Source: Aquimarina acroporae
Lineage (GTDB): Bacteria > Bacteroidota > Bacteroidia > Flavobacteriales > Flavobacteriaceae
Length of the DNA stretch: 64,000 nt
Assembly: GCF_023195925.1 (NCBI RefSeq)
Contig: NZ_JALPRE010000013.1
Location: forward strand, 124,001-188,000
Reading direction: 5' to 3'
Program-made: the position numbers and the translations under genes
In this document: positions 7,532 to 17,078 of the stretch, piece after piece
Numbering within the stretch: the stretch's first letter is position 1
How the letters are laid out: each line of letters begins with the position of its first letter
The notes under the pieces: generated by a model
The model's database searches: none
Seen by the model: only the letters and a program-made list of their open reading frames with translations
What the model was told of the DNA's origin: nothing

Positions 7532-10414
7532 ATGGTGTATCATGCATCTATAAAACTATTCGTTCTAGCATTGTTGTTAGTTACTTTTTGGTCTACAGCT
7601 CAAGAAACTAAAATAAAGGGAAGAATAGTAGATGAGTTTACTGGTGAAAACATTTTAGAAGTGACTGTTTCTATACAGGATTCAGAGATTAGTATGCAAA
7701 CCAATTCATTTGGAGTTTTTACTTTCACTGGCAAGCTTCTTCCGTTAGGCGAACAAATACTTGTATTATCTAAGCCGGGCTATATTTCTAAACGCTTTCC
7801 TATAGTTATTAATGAAGGTCAGGTCTTGGACCTTGATGTTCTTAAAATGCAATATGATTTTAGTACAGAACAAGATCAAATCGCAACAATTATAATCGCC
7901 GATCAGGATCTAGAAGAAGAAAATGATGTTTCCTTTAATAGCTCGGCCCTATTACTTGCTAACCGCGATGTTTTTCTTAACGCTGCTGCATATGATTTTG
8001 GCACTACCTTTTTTAAACCTCGAGGGCTAAACAATGAAAATGGAAAGGTTCTCATTAATGGTATTGAAATGAACAAGCTTTCTCACGGAAGACCAGTATG
8101 GAGTAATTGGGGAGGATTAAACGATGTACAACGAAATCAGGAGTTTTCATTTGGTCTGGCAGCCAATGAATATTCTTTTGGTGATCTTCTTGGTACTTCA
8201 AACCTTATTATGAGGGCTTCAAAATACCGAAAAGGCTACAGAATCTCATATGCCTCTTCAAATAGAAGTTATCAAGGTCGTGTTATGGGTACCTATCATT
8301 CTGGGCTAAGCTCAAAAGGGTGGGCATATTCAGTATCGCTTTCAAGAAGATTTGGAGAGGAAGGTTTTGTAGAAGGTACAGGTTACGAAGCTAATTCATT
8401 TTTTGTTTCTATTGAAAAGAAATTAAGTAATCAACACTCCCTCAACATAACAGGTATTTATACTCCTAACCGACGTGGAAGGTCTACTGCGATAACCCAA
8501 GAAGTTTTTGATATTAAAGGCGCTTCTTATAATCCTAATTGGGGATATCAAAATGGAAAAATACGAAATGCCAGAGAACGTAGGGTTGATGAACCAATAA
8601 TCATGTTAAATCACTATTGGAACATTTCAAAAGAAACCTATTTGAGTACCAATCTCGCTTTTCAAAAAGGTATTGTTGGAAACAGTAGAATAGATACTGG
8701 AGGCGGGGATTTGGTTACTACCGCAAACGGACAAACTTTTTACACTGGTGGTGGTCGATCATCGGATACTAATCCCGTGCATCCAGACAATTTACCAAGT
8801 TCTTATCTAAAAGATACTAATCCCACTGCTTTTGACTACCAAAACGCATTTTTGGCACAACAAAATCTAACAAACAATGGTCAAATCGAATGGGAGCAAC
8901 TCATACAAACAAATCAACAAAACAACATTTTAGGCAAAAACGCGACCTATATCTTACTAGAAGACCGAACCGATGATACACAAGTAACAGGTAGTATCAT
9001 TTTAAACTCTAAAATAAGTAAAAAAATTAGACTAAATAGTTCAATATCTTACAAAAGCCTTAGCAGTCAGAATTTCGCAGAAGTGAAAGATTTGCTGGGT
9101 GGAACAGGGTTTTTAGATGTAGACTTATTCGCACAATCGTCAAATAATTTAAATAACACAGAACGACAAAATAGATCACAAAGTGATCTACAAAACCCAA
9201 ATCGCATCGTAAAAACAGGTGATCGATATGACTATAATTATAACATAAACGCATCGGTATTAGGTGGGTATATACAATCACAATTCGATTTTAACACAGT
9301 CAATTTTTTTGTTGCAGGAAATTTTTCCCAAACCTCTTACCAACGTGAGGGTTTTTATGAAAATGGTTACTACCCAGGAAATCAATCTTTGGGAAAAAGT
9401 ACTTCGTTAAATTTTCAAAATTATGGTGTTAAAACCGGAGCTACTATCAGGGTTTATGGTCTGCATACGATACATCTAAACGCAGGGTATTTTAACAAGG
9501 CTCCTACTTTTCAAAATACATTTGTTAATGCTAGGCAAAACAACCTTACGGTAGGAGAACTGCTTGAAAATGAACAAGAAAGTGAAACCATAGAAACAGT
9601 TGATGCTAGCTATATTTACCGAACAGAACGAATAAAAGCACGATTAACTGGATATTACACCAATGTTAAAGACGCTACCAATATTTCTTTTTTCTATACC
9701 CAAGCTATTTCTGGTTCTCAATCAGGATTTGTTCAAGAAATATTAACCGATATTGACAAGCTACATTTTGGAGGTGAATTGGGAATATCCTACCGTATTA
9801 CCCCTTCGCTAAAATTAAAAAGCGCTGTCGCTGTTGGAAATTTCAGATATCAAAACAATCCTGAATTAGCTTTAACTAGTACAAGTGATGTTTTTTCAGA
9901 TGTACAAGGTGTAAAGCTCTTAGGAAAATCATTTCTAAAGAACTATTACATTTCTGGCGGACCTCAAAACGCTGCTCAACTTGGTTTTGAATATCGCGAT
10001 CCTAATTTTTGGTGGTTTGGAGCGACTGTAAATCACTTCTCAAACATTTTTATTAATGTAAGTCCCTTCGCTAGAACTACAAATTTTTATCAAGACTCAG
10101 ATGGTCTACCCTTTACCGACTATGATGAAAACATTGCTCGTAAACTTCTTGAACAAGAGCGTTTTGACGACTATTTTTTGGTTAATGCTATTGGTGGAAA
10201 ATCATGGAGAATTAAGAAATATACTATTGGTTTTTTTGCTTCTGTCAATAATATTTTAAACCAAACCTATAAAACAGGTGGTTTTGAACAAAGTAGAAAT
10301 GCTAATTATAGACTAGCTCTTGAAGAATCTCAACGACAAACACCAGTTTTTGGACCCAAATATTTTTTCGGTTATGGTGCCTCCTACTATGCCAATATCT
10401 ATTTACGATTTTAA
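7532..10414 (+). CDS. TonB-dependent receptor with N-terminal carboxypeptidase-regulatory-like domain
   Basis: 960 residues. A signal peptide (about 1-24, ending in WSTAQ) is followed by a CarboxypepD_reg-like beta domain (about 25-110, KIKGRIVDEFTGENILEVTV). A plug-like region follows (FFKPRGLNNENGKVLINGIEMN, about 160-220) and then a long beta barrel of alternating aromatic strands. The last residue is Phe (YANIYLRF), as expected for an outer membrane barrel. Such receptors import substrates across the outer membrane using TonB energy. The next gene begins 13 bases later and encodes a partner lipoprotein, so the pair is probably one operon. The substrate is unknown; the neighbouring phosphodiesterase-like enzyme hints at a nucleic-acid-derived compound. 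Confidence 0.9.
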   Translation: MVYHASIKLFVLALLLVTFWSTAQETKIKGRIVDEFTGENILEVTVSIQDSEISMQTNSFGVFTFTGKLLPLGEQILVLSKPGYISKRFPIVINEGQVLDLDVLKMQYDFSTEQDQIATIIIADQDLEEENDVSFNSSALLLANRDVFLNAAAYDFGTTFFKPRGLNNENGKVLINGIEMNKLSHGRPVWSNWGGLNDVQRNQEFSFGLAANEYSFGDLLGTSNLIMRASKYRKGYRISYASSNRSYQGRVMGTYHSGLSSKGWAYSVSLSRRFGEEGFVEGTGYEANSFFVSIEKKLSNQHSLNITGIYTPNRRGRSTAITQEVFDIKGASYNPNWGYQNGKIRNARERRVDEPIIMLNHYWNISKETYLSTNLAFQKGIVGNSRIDTGGGDLVTTANGQTFYTGGGRSSDTNPVHPDNLPSSYLKDTNPTAFDYQNAFLAQQNLTNNGQIEWEQLIQTNQQNNILGKNATYILLEDRTDDTQVTGSIILNSKISKKIRLNSSISYKSLSSQNFAEVKDLLGGTGFLDVDLFAQSSNNLNNTERQNRSQSDLQNPNRIVKTGDRYDYNYNINASVLGGYIQSQFDFNTVNFFVAGNFSQTSYQREGFYENGYYPGNQSLGKSTSLNFQNYGVKTGATIRVYGLHTIHLNAGYFNKAPTFQNTFVNARQNNLTVGELLENEQESETIETVDASYIYRTERIKARLTGYYTNVKDATNISFFYTQAISGSQSGFVQEILTDIDKLHFGGELGISYRITPSLKLKSAVAVGNFRYQNNPELALTSTSDVFSDVQGVKLLGKSFLKNYYISGGPQNAAQLGFEYRDPNFWWFGATVNHFSNIFINVSPFARTTNFYQDSDGLPFTDYDENIARKLLEQERFDDYFLVNAIGGKSWRIKKYTIGFFASVNNILNQTYKTGGFEQSRNANYRLALEESQRQTPVFGPKYFFGYGASYYANIYLRF

Positions 10415-10427
10415 AAAACAATACCAT

Positions 10428-11831
10428 ATGTATACCTCGACGATCAAAAAAATACTCTATTTATCATTTTTTATGCTATTTCTTAGCTATTGTACTCCGG
10501 AAAAAGATTTCGAAACTCCTGATTTAATTATCTCAGAACCCCAGATAAATGGAACACTGGTGGACATCGAATCTATTTTAGGTTTATTGGCTCAAAAAAT
10601 AGAAGAAGAAGGTGAAAATGCAAAGCTTATTTTTGAGAATAATGACAATATTATTAGTGGTTTTGTGGTATCTACCGATAGAACAAGCAACTTTTTTAAA
10701 GAACTAATTTTACAAAATAAAGCTGAAAATCCAACTGCTGGTATACGCATACTCATAAATGACAACCCTTTGTTTACTACCTATGAATTTGGAAGAAAAA
10801 TACATGTCAATCTTAATAATCTATCGATAGGTATCGAAAATGGAGTACCAACACTTGGTATTCTAGACGGAAATCGCATAGCCCAGATTCCATCTTTTAA
10901 TATCAATAAAATTATAACCAGATCAGCTGAAATTAGTTCTATTACCCCATTAAATATTGAAATAGATAACTTTTCTGACCAATTTTTGAACATTCTGGTA
11001 AGACTAAATAATGTTCAGTTTAATAAAAACCTTGTTCTTGACAATAATACATTTTCATTCGCGGCAGAACCCAATGATGTGTTCGATGGAGAACGTATTA
11101 TAGAAAGCTGTGAAACCGGCAGAACTTCTATTTTAAGTACAAGCACATTTTCTGATTTTAAAGGTTTAAAACTCCCTTCAGGAATAGGAACTGTTGAAGG
11201 TATTTTAACCAAAAACTTTAATGGTGATGCGTATAATATAGTGCTTAATGATCCTAATGGTTTAGTTTTTAATACTGAAGATCGATGTGATGCCACGGTC
11301 TTAGAATGTACAAACATTCAACAAGCAGAAAATATCTTGTTTGAACAAGATTTTACTTCTTTTAAATCCTCAGATCTAGAAAAATTGGGTTGGGTTAATA
11401 TGAATATATACCAAGGAAAACTAAAGTATAAAATAGGCGAGTTTAATGAAAATACTTATGCGCAAATAACTGGATTCAGGTCTAAAGAAAGTTTATACGA
11501 AGTGTGGTTAATAACACCCGAAATAGAAATGAATACCTCAATAGATGAGGTACTTAATTTTGACCTTCAAGCAGGATATGATAACGGTAATATTTTAGAA
11601 GTTTTTGTCTCTTCTGATTTTGTTGATGACCCAACAACTGCTACCTGGATCAAATTAGATGCAACCATTCCCAAAGGGCCTATAAATTCTTTTGGAGACT
11701 TTGTCCCATCGGGACCCATAAGCTTATCATGTGTAGAAGGGAACATAAGAATTGGTTTTAGATATATAGGTGGTGACCCAAGAGCAACTACACGTTACCA
11801 TATAGATAATATTATTGTTTCTGGTAACTAA
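10428..11831 (+). CDS. DUF5689 lipoprotein with C-terminal choice-of-anchor J-like domain
   Basis: The longest frame opens at 10320 inside the receptor gene, but the ATG at 10428, 13 bases after the receptor stop, begins a proper lipoprotein signal (Cys22 in MLFLSYCTPE). This gives 467 residues. The region about 40-300 matches the DUF5689 type found next to TonB-dependent receptors in flavobacteria. The last about 160 residues (from ILFEQDFTSF to YHIDNIIVSGN) look like a jelly-roll choice-of-anchor J domain of secreted proteins. It is probably a surface or periplasm-facing lipoprotein that binds ligand for the receptor; this role is inferred from the pairing. Confidence 0.8.
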   Translation: MYTSTIKKILYLSFFMLFLSYCTPEKDFETPDLIISEPQINGTLVDIESILGLLAQKIEEEGENAKLIFENNDNIISGFVVSTDRTSNFFKELILQNKAENPTAGIRILINDNPLFTTYEFGRKIHVNLNNLSIGIENGVPTLGILDGNRIAQIPSFNINKIITRSAEISSITPLNIEIDNFSDQFLNILVRLNNVQFNKNLVLDNNTFSFAAEPNDVFDGERIIESCETGRTSILSTSTFSDFKGLKLPSGIGTVEGILTKNFNGDAYNIVLNDPNGLVFNTEDRCDATVLECTNIQQAENILFEQDFTSFKSSDLEKLGWVNMNIYQGKLKYKIGEFNENTYAQITGFRSKESLYEVWLITPEIEMNTSIDEVLNFDLQAGYDNGNILEVFVSSDFVDDPTTATWIKLDATIPKGPINSFGDFVPSGPISLSCVEGNIRIGFRYIGGDPRATTRYHIDNIIVSGN

Positions 11832-11834
11832 AAC

Positions 11835-11869
11835 AAACAATCCTATAGAACTGTTCTATGGGATTGTTT
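11835..11869. terminator. Strong bidirectional terminator
   Basis: A 16-base-pair stem (11835-11850 with 11854-11869, one G-T pair) with loop CTG. It lies between the convergent DUF5689 and acetyltransferase genes and can serve both. Confidence 0.88.
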
Positions 11870-11889
11870 ATATTATGTTTAGGTGTTCA

Positions 11890-12336
11890 CTAAGCGCGAA
11901 TCATGGCAATATGTGGGATGCCGTCTTCAAGATACTCTTCTCCTACCTGATTAAAACCATGTGATGTATAAAATTTTTTCAAGTAGGTCTGGGCAGAGAT
12001 TTTAATTGTTTCTGTTTTAAAGTGATCTGCTACAGCGCTTATACTTTCTTTAATTAGATCATGTCCATACCCAAACTGTCGTTCTTTTTCTGCGACCACT
12101 ACTCTACCAATACTAGCATTTTCAAAATAGTCGCCAACATCAAAAATTCGGGTGTACGCAACAACCTCATCGTTTTTATATCCAATAACATGTAATGCTC
12201 TTTGATCTTTATTGTCTATATCTTGATAAACGCAATCTTGCTCAACCACAAAAACCTCTGCGCGTAAGCGCAAAATTTTATATAATTCAACAGTAGAAAG
12301 TTCATCAAAACGCTTTACTGAAAATAATACGCTCAT
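11890..12336 (-). CDS. GNAT family N-acetyltransferase, ElaA-like
   Basis: 148 residues. The N-terminal half carries the ElaA signature: ILRLRAEVFVVEQDCVYQDI followed by DNKDQRALHVIGY. The acetyl-CoA binding region is IGRVVVAEKERQFGYGHDLI, a variant of the R/Q-x-x-G-x-G/A loop. The C-terminus (KKFYTSHGFNQVGEEYLEDG) is also typical. Cytoplasmic; the substrate of ElaA proteins is not established. The start lies 24 bases after the rpiB stop, so the two are probably co-transcribed. Confidence 0.88.
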   Translation of the reverse strand: MSVLFSVKRFDELSTVELYKILRLRAEVFVVEQDCVYQDIDNKDQRALHVIGYKNDEVVAYTRIFDVGDYFENASIGRVVVAEKERQFGYGHDLIKESISAVADHFKTETIKISAQTYLKKFYTSHGFNQVGEEYLEDGIPHIAMIRA

Positions 12337-12360
12337 AATTAAATAGAGGACTATGTTATA

Positions 12361-12792
12361 TTAACACATTGGTATTTTATTCACTCTATTTAAGTGTCTA
12401 CCTCCTTCAAATTCTGTGTTTAAAAATGTTTTTACCATTTCTATTGCTTGAGGAGAAGATGTAAATCGGGCAGGAATACAAATGATATTAGCATTATTAT
12501 GTTGTCTTGTTAATTCTGTAATTTCTTTAGTCCAACATAAACCTGCACGAACATTTTTATACTTATTGGCAGTCATAGCCACTCCATTTCCACTTCCGCA
12601 GATCAATATACCAAAATCAACAGCTTTAGCATCTACATCTTTGGCTACAGGATGAACAAAATCTGGGTAATCAACACTAGAATCTTCATTGGTACCATAG
12701 TTAGTTACTTCAATTCCTTCGTTTTTAAGATATTCAAGAACCGCGAATTTATATTCGGTTCCTGCGTGGTCGTTTCCAATAGCTATTTTCAT
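12361..12792 (-). CDS. rpiB: Ribose 5-phosphate isomerase B
   Basis: 143 residues, the usual RpiB length. It shows MKIAIGNDHAGTEYK (phosphate and substrate binding), VDYPDFVHPVAKDV, the active-site loop ILICGSGNGVAMTANK (a Cys in the position used as base in this family) and the C-terminal HNNANIICIPAR segment. It interconverts ribulose 5-phosphate and ribose 5-phosphate in the pentose phosphate pathway. It is first in a two-gene unit with the ElaA-like acetyltransferase and has a good -7 promoter box just upstream. Confidence 0.95.
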   Translation of the reverse strand: MKIAIGNDHAGTEYKFAVLEYLKNEGIEVTNYGTNEDSSVDYPDFVHPVAKDVDAKAVDFGILICGSGNGVAMTANKYKNVRAGLCWTKEITELTRQHNNANIICIPARFTSSPQAIEMVKTFLNTEFEGGRHLNRVNKIPMC

Positions 12793-12821
12793 TGTGTTGA
12801 TACTGTTTTAAGTTTAAAAAA

Positions 12822-12829
12822 CAAAGATA
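12822..12829 (-). promoter_or_regulatory. -7 promoter box for rpiB
   Basis: On the minus strand the site reads TATCTTTG, a full match to TAnnTTTG, 30 bases upstream of the rpiB start. No clear TTTG is seen at the expected -33 distance. Confidence 0.45.
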
Positions 12830-13358
12830 AATCAATCCTAAAAAAGTAAACTTCAAAAAATCAATTATTTAGCCAATATTACCTTAATGTTAATAACTTG
12901 TTATCTGGTGTTAACATACAATGTGAATAAATGGTTCTTAAAATTGATAAAGTTTTTTTGGTGTTTTTAATTTTTATTAGAATACAAGGGTTTTATCGAC
13001 ATATCAAAATTTATAATTTACTTTTTTTGGATGAGTTTTTAAACATTAAATTAATGTTATCAACTACGGTTTTACCGTAAAAATATCAAACTTTTTATGT
13101 GTGTATAATATATTAACAACTGTTAATTATTTTCTATTCAAATAACATTTTCAAGTATTTACCATTTTCATATCCTGTTCATATGTTTCTGAAAATAAAG
13201 TTTAACGTAAAAACCAAAAAATATTTACGAAAGTTATACCGCTATTCACACTACATAATACTAATCATTTTTAGTTTTTAAATTTTAAAAAAGAAAAGAT
13301 ATATATTTAATATATGTTGAAAACTAAAATAGAAAATGAAATAGACTTTTGTAGTTAC
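12830..13358. other. AT-rich intergenic stretch without a recognisable gene
   Basis: Over 500 bases of very AT-rich DNA. Two small perfect inverted repeats sit close together: AACATTAA/TTAATGTT at 13042-13058 and TACGGT/ACCGTA at 13065-13079. A 49-codon frame (12931-13080) has poor composition and is not called. No RNA gene was recognised. Confidence 0.5.
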
Positions 13359-13598
13359 CTAAACTATTCTGAGATGAGAATTCGTACTTAGGTCTTCTAT
13401 GATTTGTAATACTCTTTTTTTGTCTTTTTGGTGAACCTTTAGATTGATTCCGCCAAGGGCGTTGGAGTAGAATGGAAATACTCCTACCATAGTTTCGTTT
13501 TCAAAGAAATATGAGATTCCCTCTCGTTCCAGAAGAAGTTTTAAAACAGCATATTCGTAAGGATATGTGTATGTTTTTATGATTACAAATTTTTCCAT
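13359..13598 (-). CDS. DUF2007-type small protein (putative signal-transducing)
   Basis: 79 residues. It has the DUF2007 pattern: an N-terminal beta-alpha-beta unit (FVIIKTYTYPYEYAVLKLLL), EREGISYFFENETMVGVFP, then LGGINLKVHQKDKKRVLQII. The fold is ferredoxin-like and resembles ACT-type or PII-like small domains; family members are often described as putative signal-transducing proteins, but no molecular role is established. Cytoplasmic. A single-gene unit, followed by AT-rich DNA with no obvious terminator. Confidence 0.8.
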   Translation of the reverse strand: MEKFVIIKTYTYPYEYAVLKLLLEREGISYFFENETMVGVFPFYSNALGGINLKVHQKDKKRVLQIIEDLSTNSHLRIV

Positions 13599-13678
13599 CT
13601 ATTTAAAGATACAAAATATGTTAAAACTCTAGTGAAGAACAATATTGAATTACTTGATGAGTAGATAGATAGTACTTC

Positions 13679-13858
13679 TTAATTGATTTGAATAGCCTCT
13701 TTTTTTAATTCTGGAGAACCTTGAATTTCAGGTTGATTTAATGTTTCTGTATTCTGATCGATAGTATGATTTATGTAGAGGGAAAAGGAATAAATTCCTA
13801 ATATAAAGATTAGAATAAAGAACAGTATAATTTTATGTATTTTCTTGATTTTGATCAT
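13679..13858 (-). CDS. Small single-pass membrane protein, unknown
   Basis: A longer frame opens at 13930, but its first 24 residues are poor and the ATG at 13858 starts a sensible protein of 59 residues. It has a basic N-terminus (MIKIKKIHK), one hydrophobic helix (IILFFILIFILGIYSFSLYI) and a polar tail (INHTIDQNTETLNQPEIQ). No family is recognised. It could be a real short membrane protein or chance in AT-rich DNA; the charge layout (positive inside, polar outside) favours a gene. Confidence 0.42.
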   Translation of the reverse strand: MIKIKKIHKIILFFILIFILGIYSFSLYINHTIDQNTETLNQPEIQGSPELKKEAIQIN

Positions 13859-14095
13859 TTTGGTAAAATATGTAACGAAAAAATCGAAGTACCAGTGTTT
13901 TAAAATTAAGTAAATTTTAAGAAAAAACACACAGTTTGTTTAAAATTTTGAAATGTAATAAACTGATTTACAGATATGATAATTTTTTATAGTCAAACAA
14001 TTATACTATTTAAGGATTAATAAAAGTTTAAACTTAAAATTACGGATGTTAAAAGATAAGCCGTACTTTTATCGTAGAATACATAATTGATATTA

Positions 14096-16294
14096 ATGAA
14101 AAGAAAGAGTAGAAGAAGAAAAAAGTCCCCAAAAATACCGAATATTACCCAAGGAATACTGAAAATATTAAAGGCAGAACCCAATAAGACTTTCAATTAT
14201 AAACAAATAGCTTCAAAATTTGGTGTAAATGATGCAAGCAGCAGAAACCAAATCGTCAAAAAGCTTTCTCAATTAGCCGCCAAAAAACAAATAGAAGAAG
14301 TTGATAGAGGTAAATTTAAGATTATTCCAAATGCAAATACATTTACAGGGATACTCGAAGTCACCTCAAAAGGAACAGGTTATGTTATCGTTGAAGATTT
14401 AGGCGATGATATTTTTATTCCTTCCAATAATTTAAATAAGGCATTAGATGGAGATGAGGTAGAAGTGTATGTGTATCGAAGAAAGAGAAGAGGAAAAAGT
14501 GAAGGAGAAATTTCAAGAATTTTATCTCGAAAGAAGAGTGAATTTGTAGGCGTTATAGAAATACAAAAGAACTACGCTTTTGTAAATATGCAGGACACTA
14601 AAATGTATACAGATGTTTTTGTTCCTAAGAATAAAATTGGAGAAGCCGAGCATGGTGATAAAGTGTTGGTAAAACTAGAAGATTGGCCAGATAATGCAGA
14701 ATCTCCTTTTGGTAAAATCACAAAGGTTCTAGGTAAACCAGGCGAGCACAATACAGAAATACATGCGATATTGGCACAATATGGTTTACCTTATGAATTT
14801 CCGCATGAAGTAGAAGAATTTGCAAATCAAATAAACACGAGTATTCAAGAATCTGAAATCCAGAATCGTAGGGATATGAGAAATACACTCACCTTTACGA
14901 TTGACCCAAAGGATGCTAAGGATTTTGATGATGCTTTATCTTTTGTTGAACTCGAAAACGGAAACTATGAGATAGGTATTCATATTGCAGATGTTTCACA
15001 CTACGTAAAACCAGGTACCATACTTGATGATGAAGCTTATGAAAGAGCTACTTCGGTATATCTGGTAGACAGAGTTGTTCCTATGCTTCCCGAAATTTTA
15101 TCTAATAATGCTTGTTCTCTTAGACCTCATGAAGAAAAATATACGTTTTCTGCGGTTTTTGAATTAAATGATAAAGCCGAAATCAAGAATCAATGGTTTG
15201 GTAGAACGGTAACATATTCTGATGCACGATTTGCTTATGAAGAGGCTCAACAAATTATAGAGACCAAAGAAGCAGTTATTCCAGCAGATATTTCACTTAC
15301 AGGAGAAATGTATAAGGCTGATGAAGAAATAGTTAAGGCTGTTCTTAAGTTAGATGAATTAGCAAAAATCATGCGTGCAAAACGTATGAGACAAGGTGCT
15401 ATTTCTTTTGACAAAGTTGAGGTACGCTTTTCTTTAGACGAAAAGAATGACCCCACAGGAGTCTTTTTTAAGACGTCTAAGGATGCAAATAAGCTTATTG
15501 AAGAGTTCATGTTGCTTGCTAATAAAAAAGTGGCTGAATTCATCGGAAAACAGAATCCTAAAAAGACATTTGTCTACAGAGTACACGATGAACCTAATGA
15601 TGAAAAATTAGCAGCATTACAAAACATCATTGGTAGGTTTGGTTATAAGTTAGACCTAAAAGATAGAAAAACAACTACAAAATCTTTAAACGGATTACTT
15701 AAAGATGTTCAAGGTAAAAAGGAACAGAACCTTGTAGATACTTTAGCAATTCGTAGTATGAGTAAAGCTGAGTACACAACGCATAATATAGGCCATTATG
15801 GGTTAGCTTTTGATTATTATTCTCATTTTACATCACCAATAAGAAGATATCCAGATGTTATGGCACACCGTTTGCTGCAACATTATTTGGATAATGGAAA
15901 ATCTGCAGCCGAAGAAGAGTTTGAAGAAAAGTGTAACCATAGTAGTAGTATGGAAAACCTTGCGGCCAATGCCGAAAGAGACTCTATAAAATACATGCAG
16001 ATCAAATTCATGAAAGATCATGAAAATGAGCAATTTTTAGGCGTAATTTCTGGAGTAACAGAATGGGGTATTTATGTAGAAATACTAAGCAATAAGTGTG
16101 AAGGAATGGTTCGTCTTAAAGATATCGATGATGATCATTATGTTTTTGATCAAGATGAATATGCTGTTATTGGTCAAACTTCAAAGAAGGTGTATCAATT
16201 GGGTGATGAAGTATATGTAAAGGTTAAAAATGCAGATTTGGTGAAAAGACATCTTGACTTTACTTTGTTAGGAAGTAGAGAAGAATTGTCATAA
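14096..16294 (+). CDS. rnr: Ribonuclease R
   Basis: The frame can be opened from a TTG at 14087, but the ATG at 14096 is the natural start, giving 732 residues. Order of parts: a Lys/Arg-rich N-terminus (KRKSRRRKKSPK), a winged-helix-like segment (about 15-80), cold-shock-like OB domains (about 80-230), the RNB catalytic domain from about 255 with FTIDPKDAKDFDDALS carrying the metal-binding aspartates and HFTSPIRRYPDVMAHRLL near its end, and a C-terminal S1 domain (about 645-722, FLGVISGVTEWGIYVEI). RNase R degrades structured RNA 3' to 5' in the cytoplasm and takes part in rRNA and mRNA turnover. Monocistronic or leading the short run of genes after it. Confidence 0.96.
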   Translation: MKRKSRRRKKSPKIPNITQGILKILKAEPNKTFNYKQIASKFGVNDASSRNQIVKKLSQLAAKKQIEEVDRGKFKIIPNANTFTGILEVTSKGTGYVIVEDLGDDIFIPSNNLNKALDGDEVEVYVYRRKRRGKSEGEISRILSRKKSEFVGVIEIQKNYAFVNMQDTKMYTDVFVPKNKIGEAEHGDKVLVKLEDWPDNAESPFGKITKVLGKPGEHNTEIHAILAQYGLPYEFPHEVEEFANQINTSIQESEIQNRRDMRNTLTFTIDPKDAKDFDDALSFVELENGNYEIGIHIADVSHYVKPGTILDDEAYERATSVYLVDRVVPMLPEILSNNACSLRPHEEKYTFSAVFELNDKAEIKNQWFGRTVTYSDARFAYEEAQQIIETKEAVIPADISLTGEMYKADEEIVKAVLKLDELAKIMRAKRMRQGAISFDKVEVRFSLDEKNDPTGVFFKTSKDANKLIEEFMLLANKKVAEFIGKQNPKKTFVYRVHDEPNDEKLAALQNIIGRFGYKLDLKDRKTTTKSLNGLLKDVQGKKEQNLVDTLAIRSMSKAEYTTHNIGHYGLAFDYYSHFTSPIRRYPDVMAHRLLQHYLDNGKSAAEEEFEEKCNHSSSMENLAANAERDSIKYMQIKFMKDHENEQFLGVISGVTEWGIYVEILSNKCEGMVRLKDIDDDHYVFDQDEYAVIGQTSKKVYQLGDEVYVKVKNADLVKRHLDFTLLGSREELS

Positions 16295-16364
16295 TCAGAA
16301 ATTAAAACCGTTTATAGTAATACGGAAACACACAAATCTTAGGTCTAATTTTAAATTCGAGGTG

Positions 16365-17039
16365 ATGAAAAAAATAGCATTTGTTCTTATGTTTTTGGTG
16401 GTTGCAACAATGCAAAGTCAAGACGTGATCACAAAAAATGTAGGTGATTTTAATGAATTGAAGGTATTTGATAAAATTCAGGTTACACTGGTAAAATCAA
16501 ATGAAAATAAAGTTGAAATAACAGGTATTAAAAGAAGAAAAGTAGATATTGTTCATAGCGGTAATCTGCTTAAAATTAGAATGTTTATAGATAATATTTG
16601 GGACAACAACAATACCAAGGTTACGGTGTATTACACTCAAATAAATAAGATAGACGTCAATGAAGGAGCCAAGGTTAAAGTAGAAGATGTTTTAACCGCT
16701 GAAACTTTAGATCTTAGAGCTCAAGAAGGAGCTGGTATTAAGGCAGAACTAGATGCTGGATTTGTATATGTAAAATCTATTAGTGGAGGTCAAATTGAAT
16801 TAGATGGTGTTGCCAAGGAACAAGAAGTTGTAGTTACTTCTGGAGGGCAATACTACGGAAGGGATCTTAGAACCAAAGAATCACAAGTAAAGGTAAATGC
16901 AGGTGGTACTGCTGAGGTAAATGCCAAGAATTATATTAAAGCAAATACCAATGCTGGTGGTACTATTCGAATTTATGGAAACCCAAGAGAAATCGATAAA
17001 CAAAAATTTATTGCAGGGAAAATTGTTGAGGTAAACTAA
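16365..17039 (+). CDS. Secreted head GIN domain protein (DUF2807)
   Basis: A GTG sits directly before the ATG at 16365; the ATG is preferred, giving 224 residues. Signal peptide MKKIAFVLMFLVVATMQSQ. The rest is the repetitive beta-helix-like head-GIN fold: VGDFNELKVFDKIQVTLVKS, VTVYYTQINKIDVNEGAKVK, and regularly spaced Gly-Gly turns (ISGGQIELDG, TSGGQYYG, NAGGTAEVN, NAGGTIRIYGNP). Such proteins are exported; their function in Bacteroidota is not established. It lies between rnr and a LysE-type transporter on the same strand (70 and 39 base gaps). Confidence 0.85.
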   Translation: MKKIAFVLMFLVVATMQSQDVITKNVGDFNELKVFDKIQVTLVKSNENKVEITGIKRRKVDIVHSGNLLKIRMFIDNIWDNNNTKVTVYYTQINKIDVNEGAKVKVEDVLTAETLDLRAQEGAGIKAELDAGFVYVKSISGGQIELDGVAKEQEVVVTSGGQYYGRDLRTKESQVKVNAGGTAEVNAKNYIKANTNAGGTIRIYGNPREIDKQKFIAGKIVEVN

Positions 17040-17078
17040 GTAGTTTTTTTAACTTTGTAAGAAACATCTATAGAAACG

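Noticed and set aside
12931..13080. A 49-codon frame on the plus strand in the AT-rich spacer
   Set aside because: Composition is dominated by Ile, Leu, Phe and Lys as expected from random AT-rich DNA. It is followed by no terminator and resembles no family.
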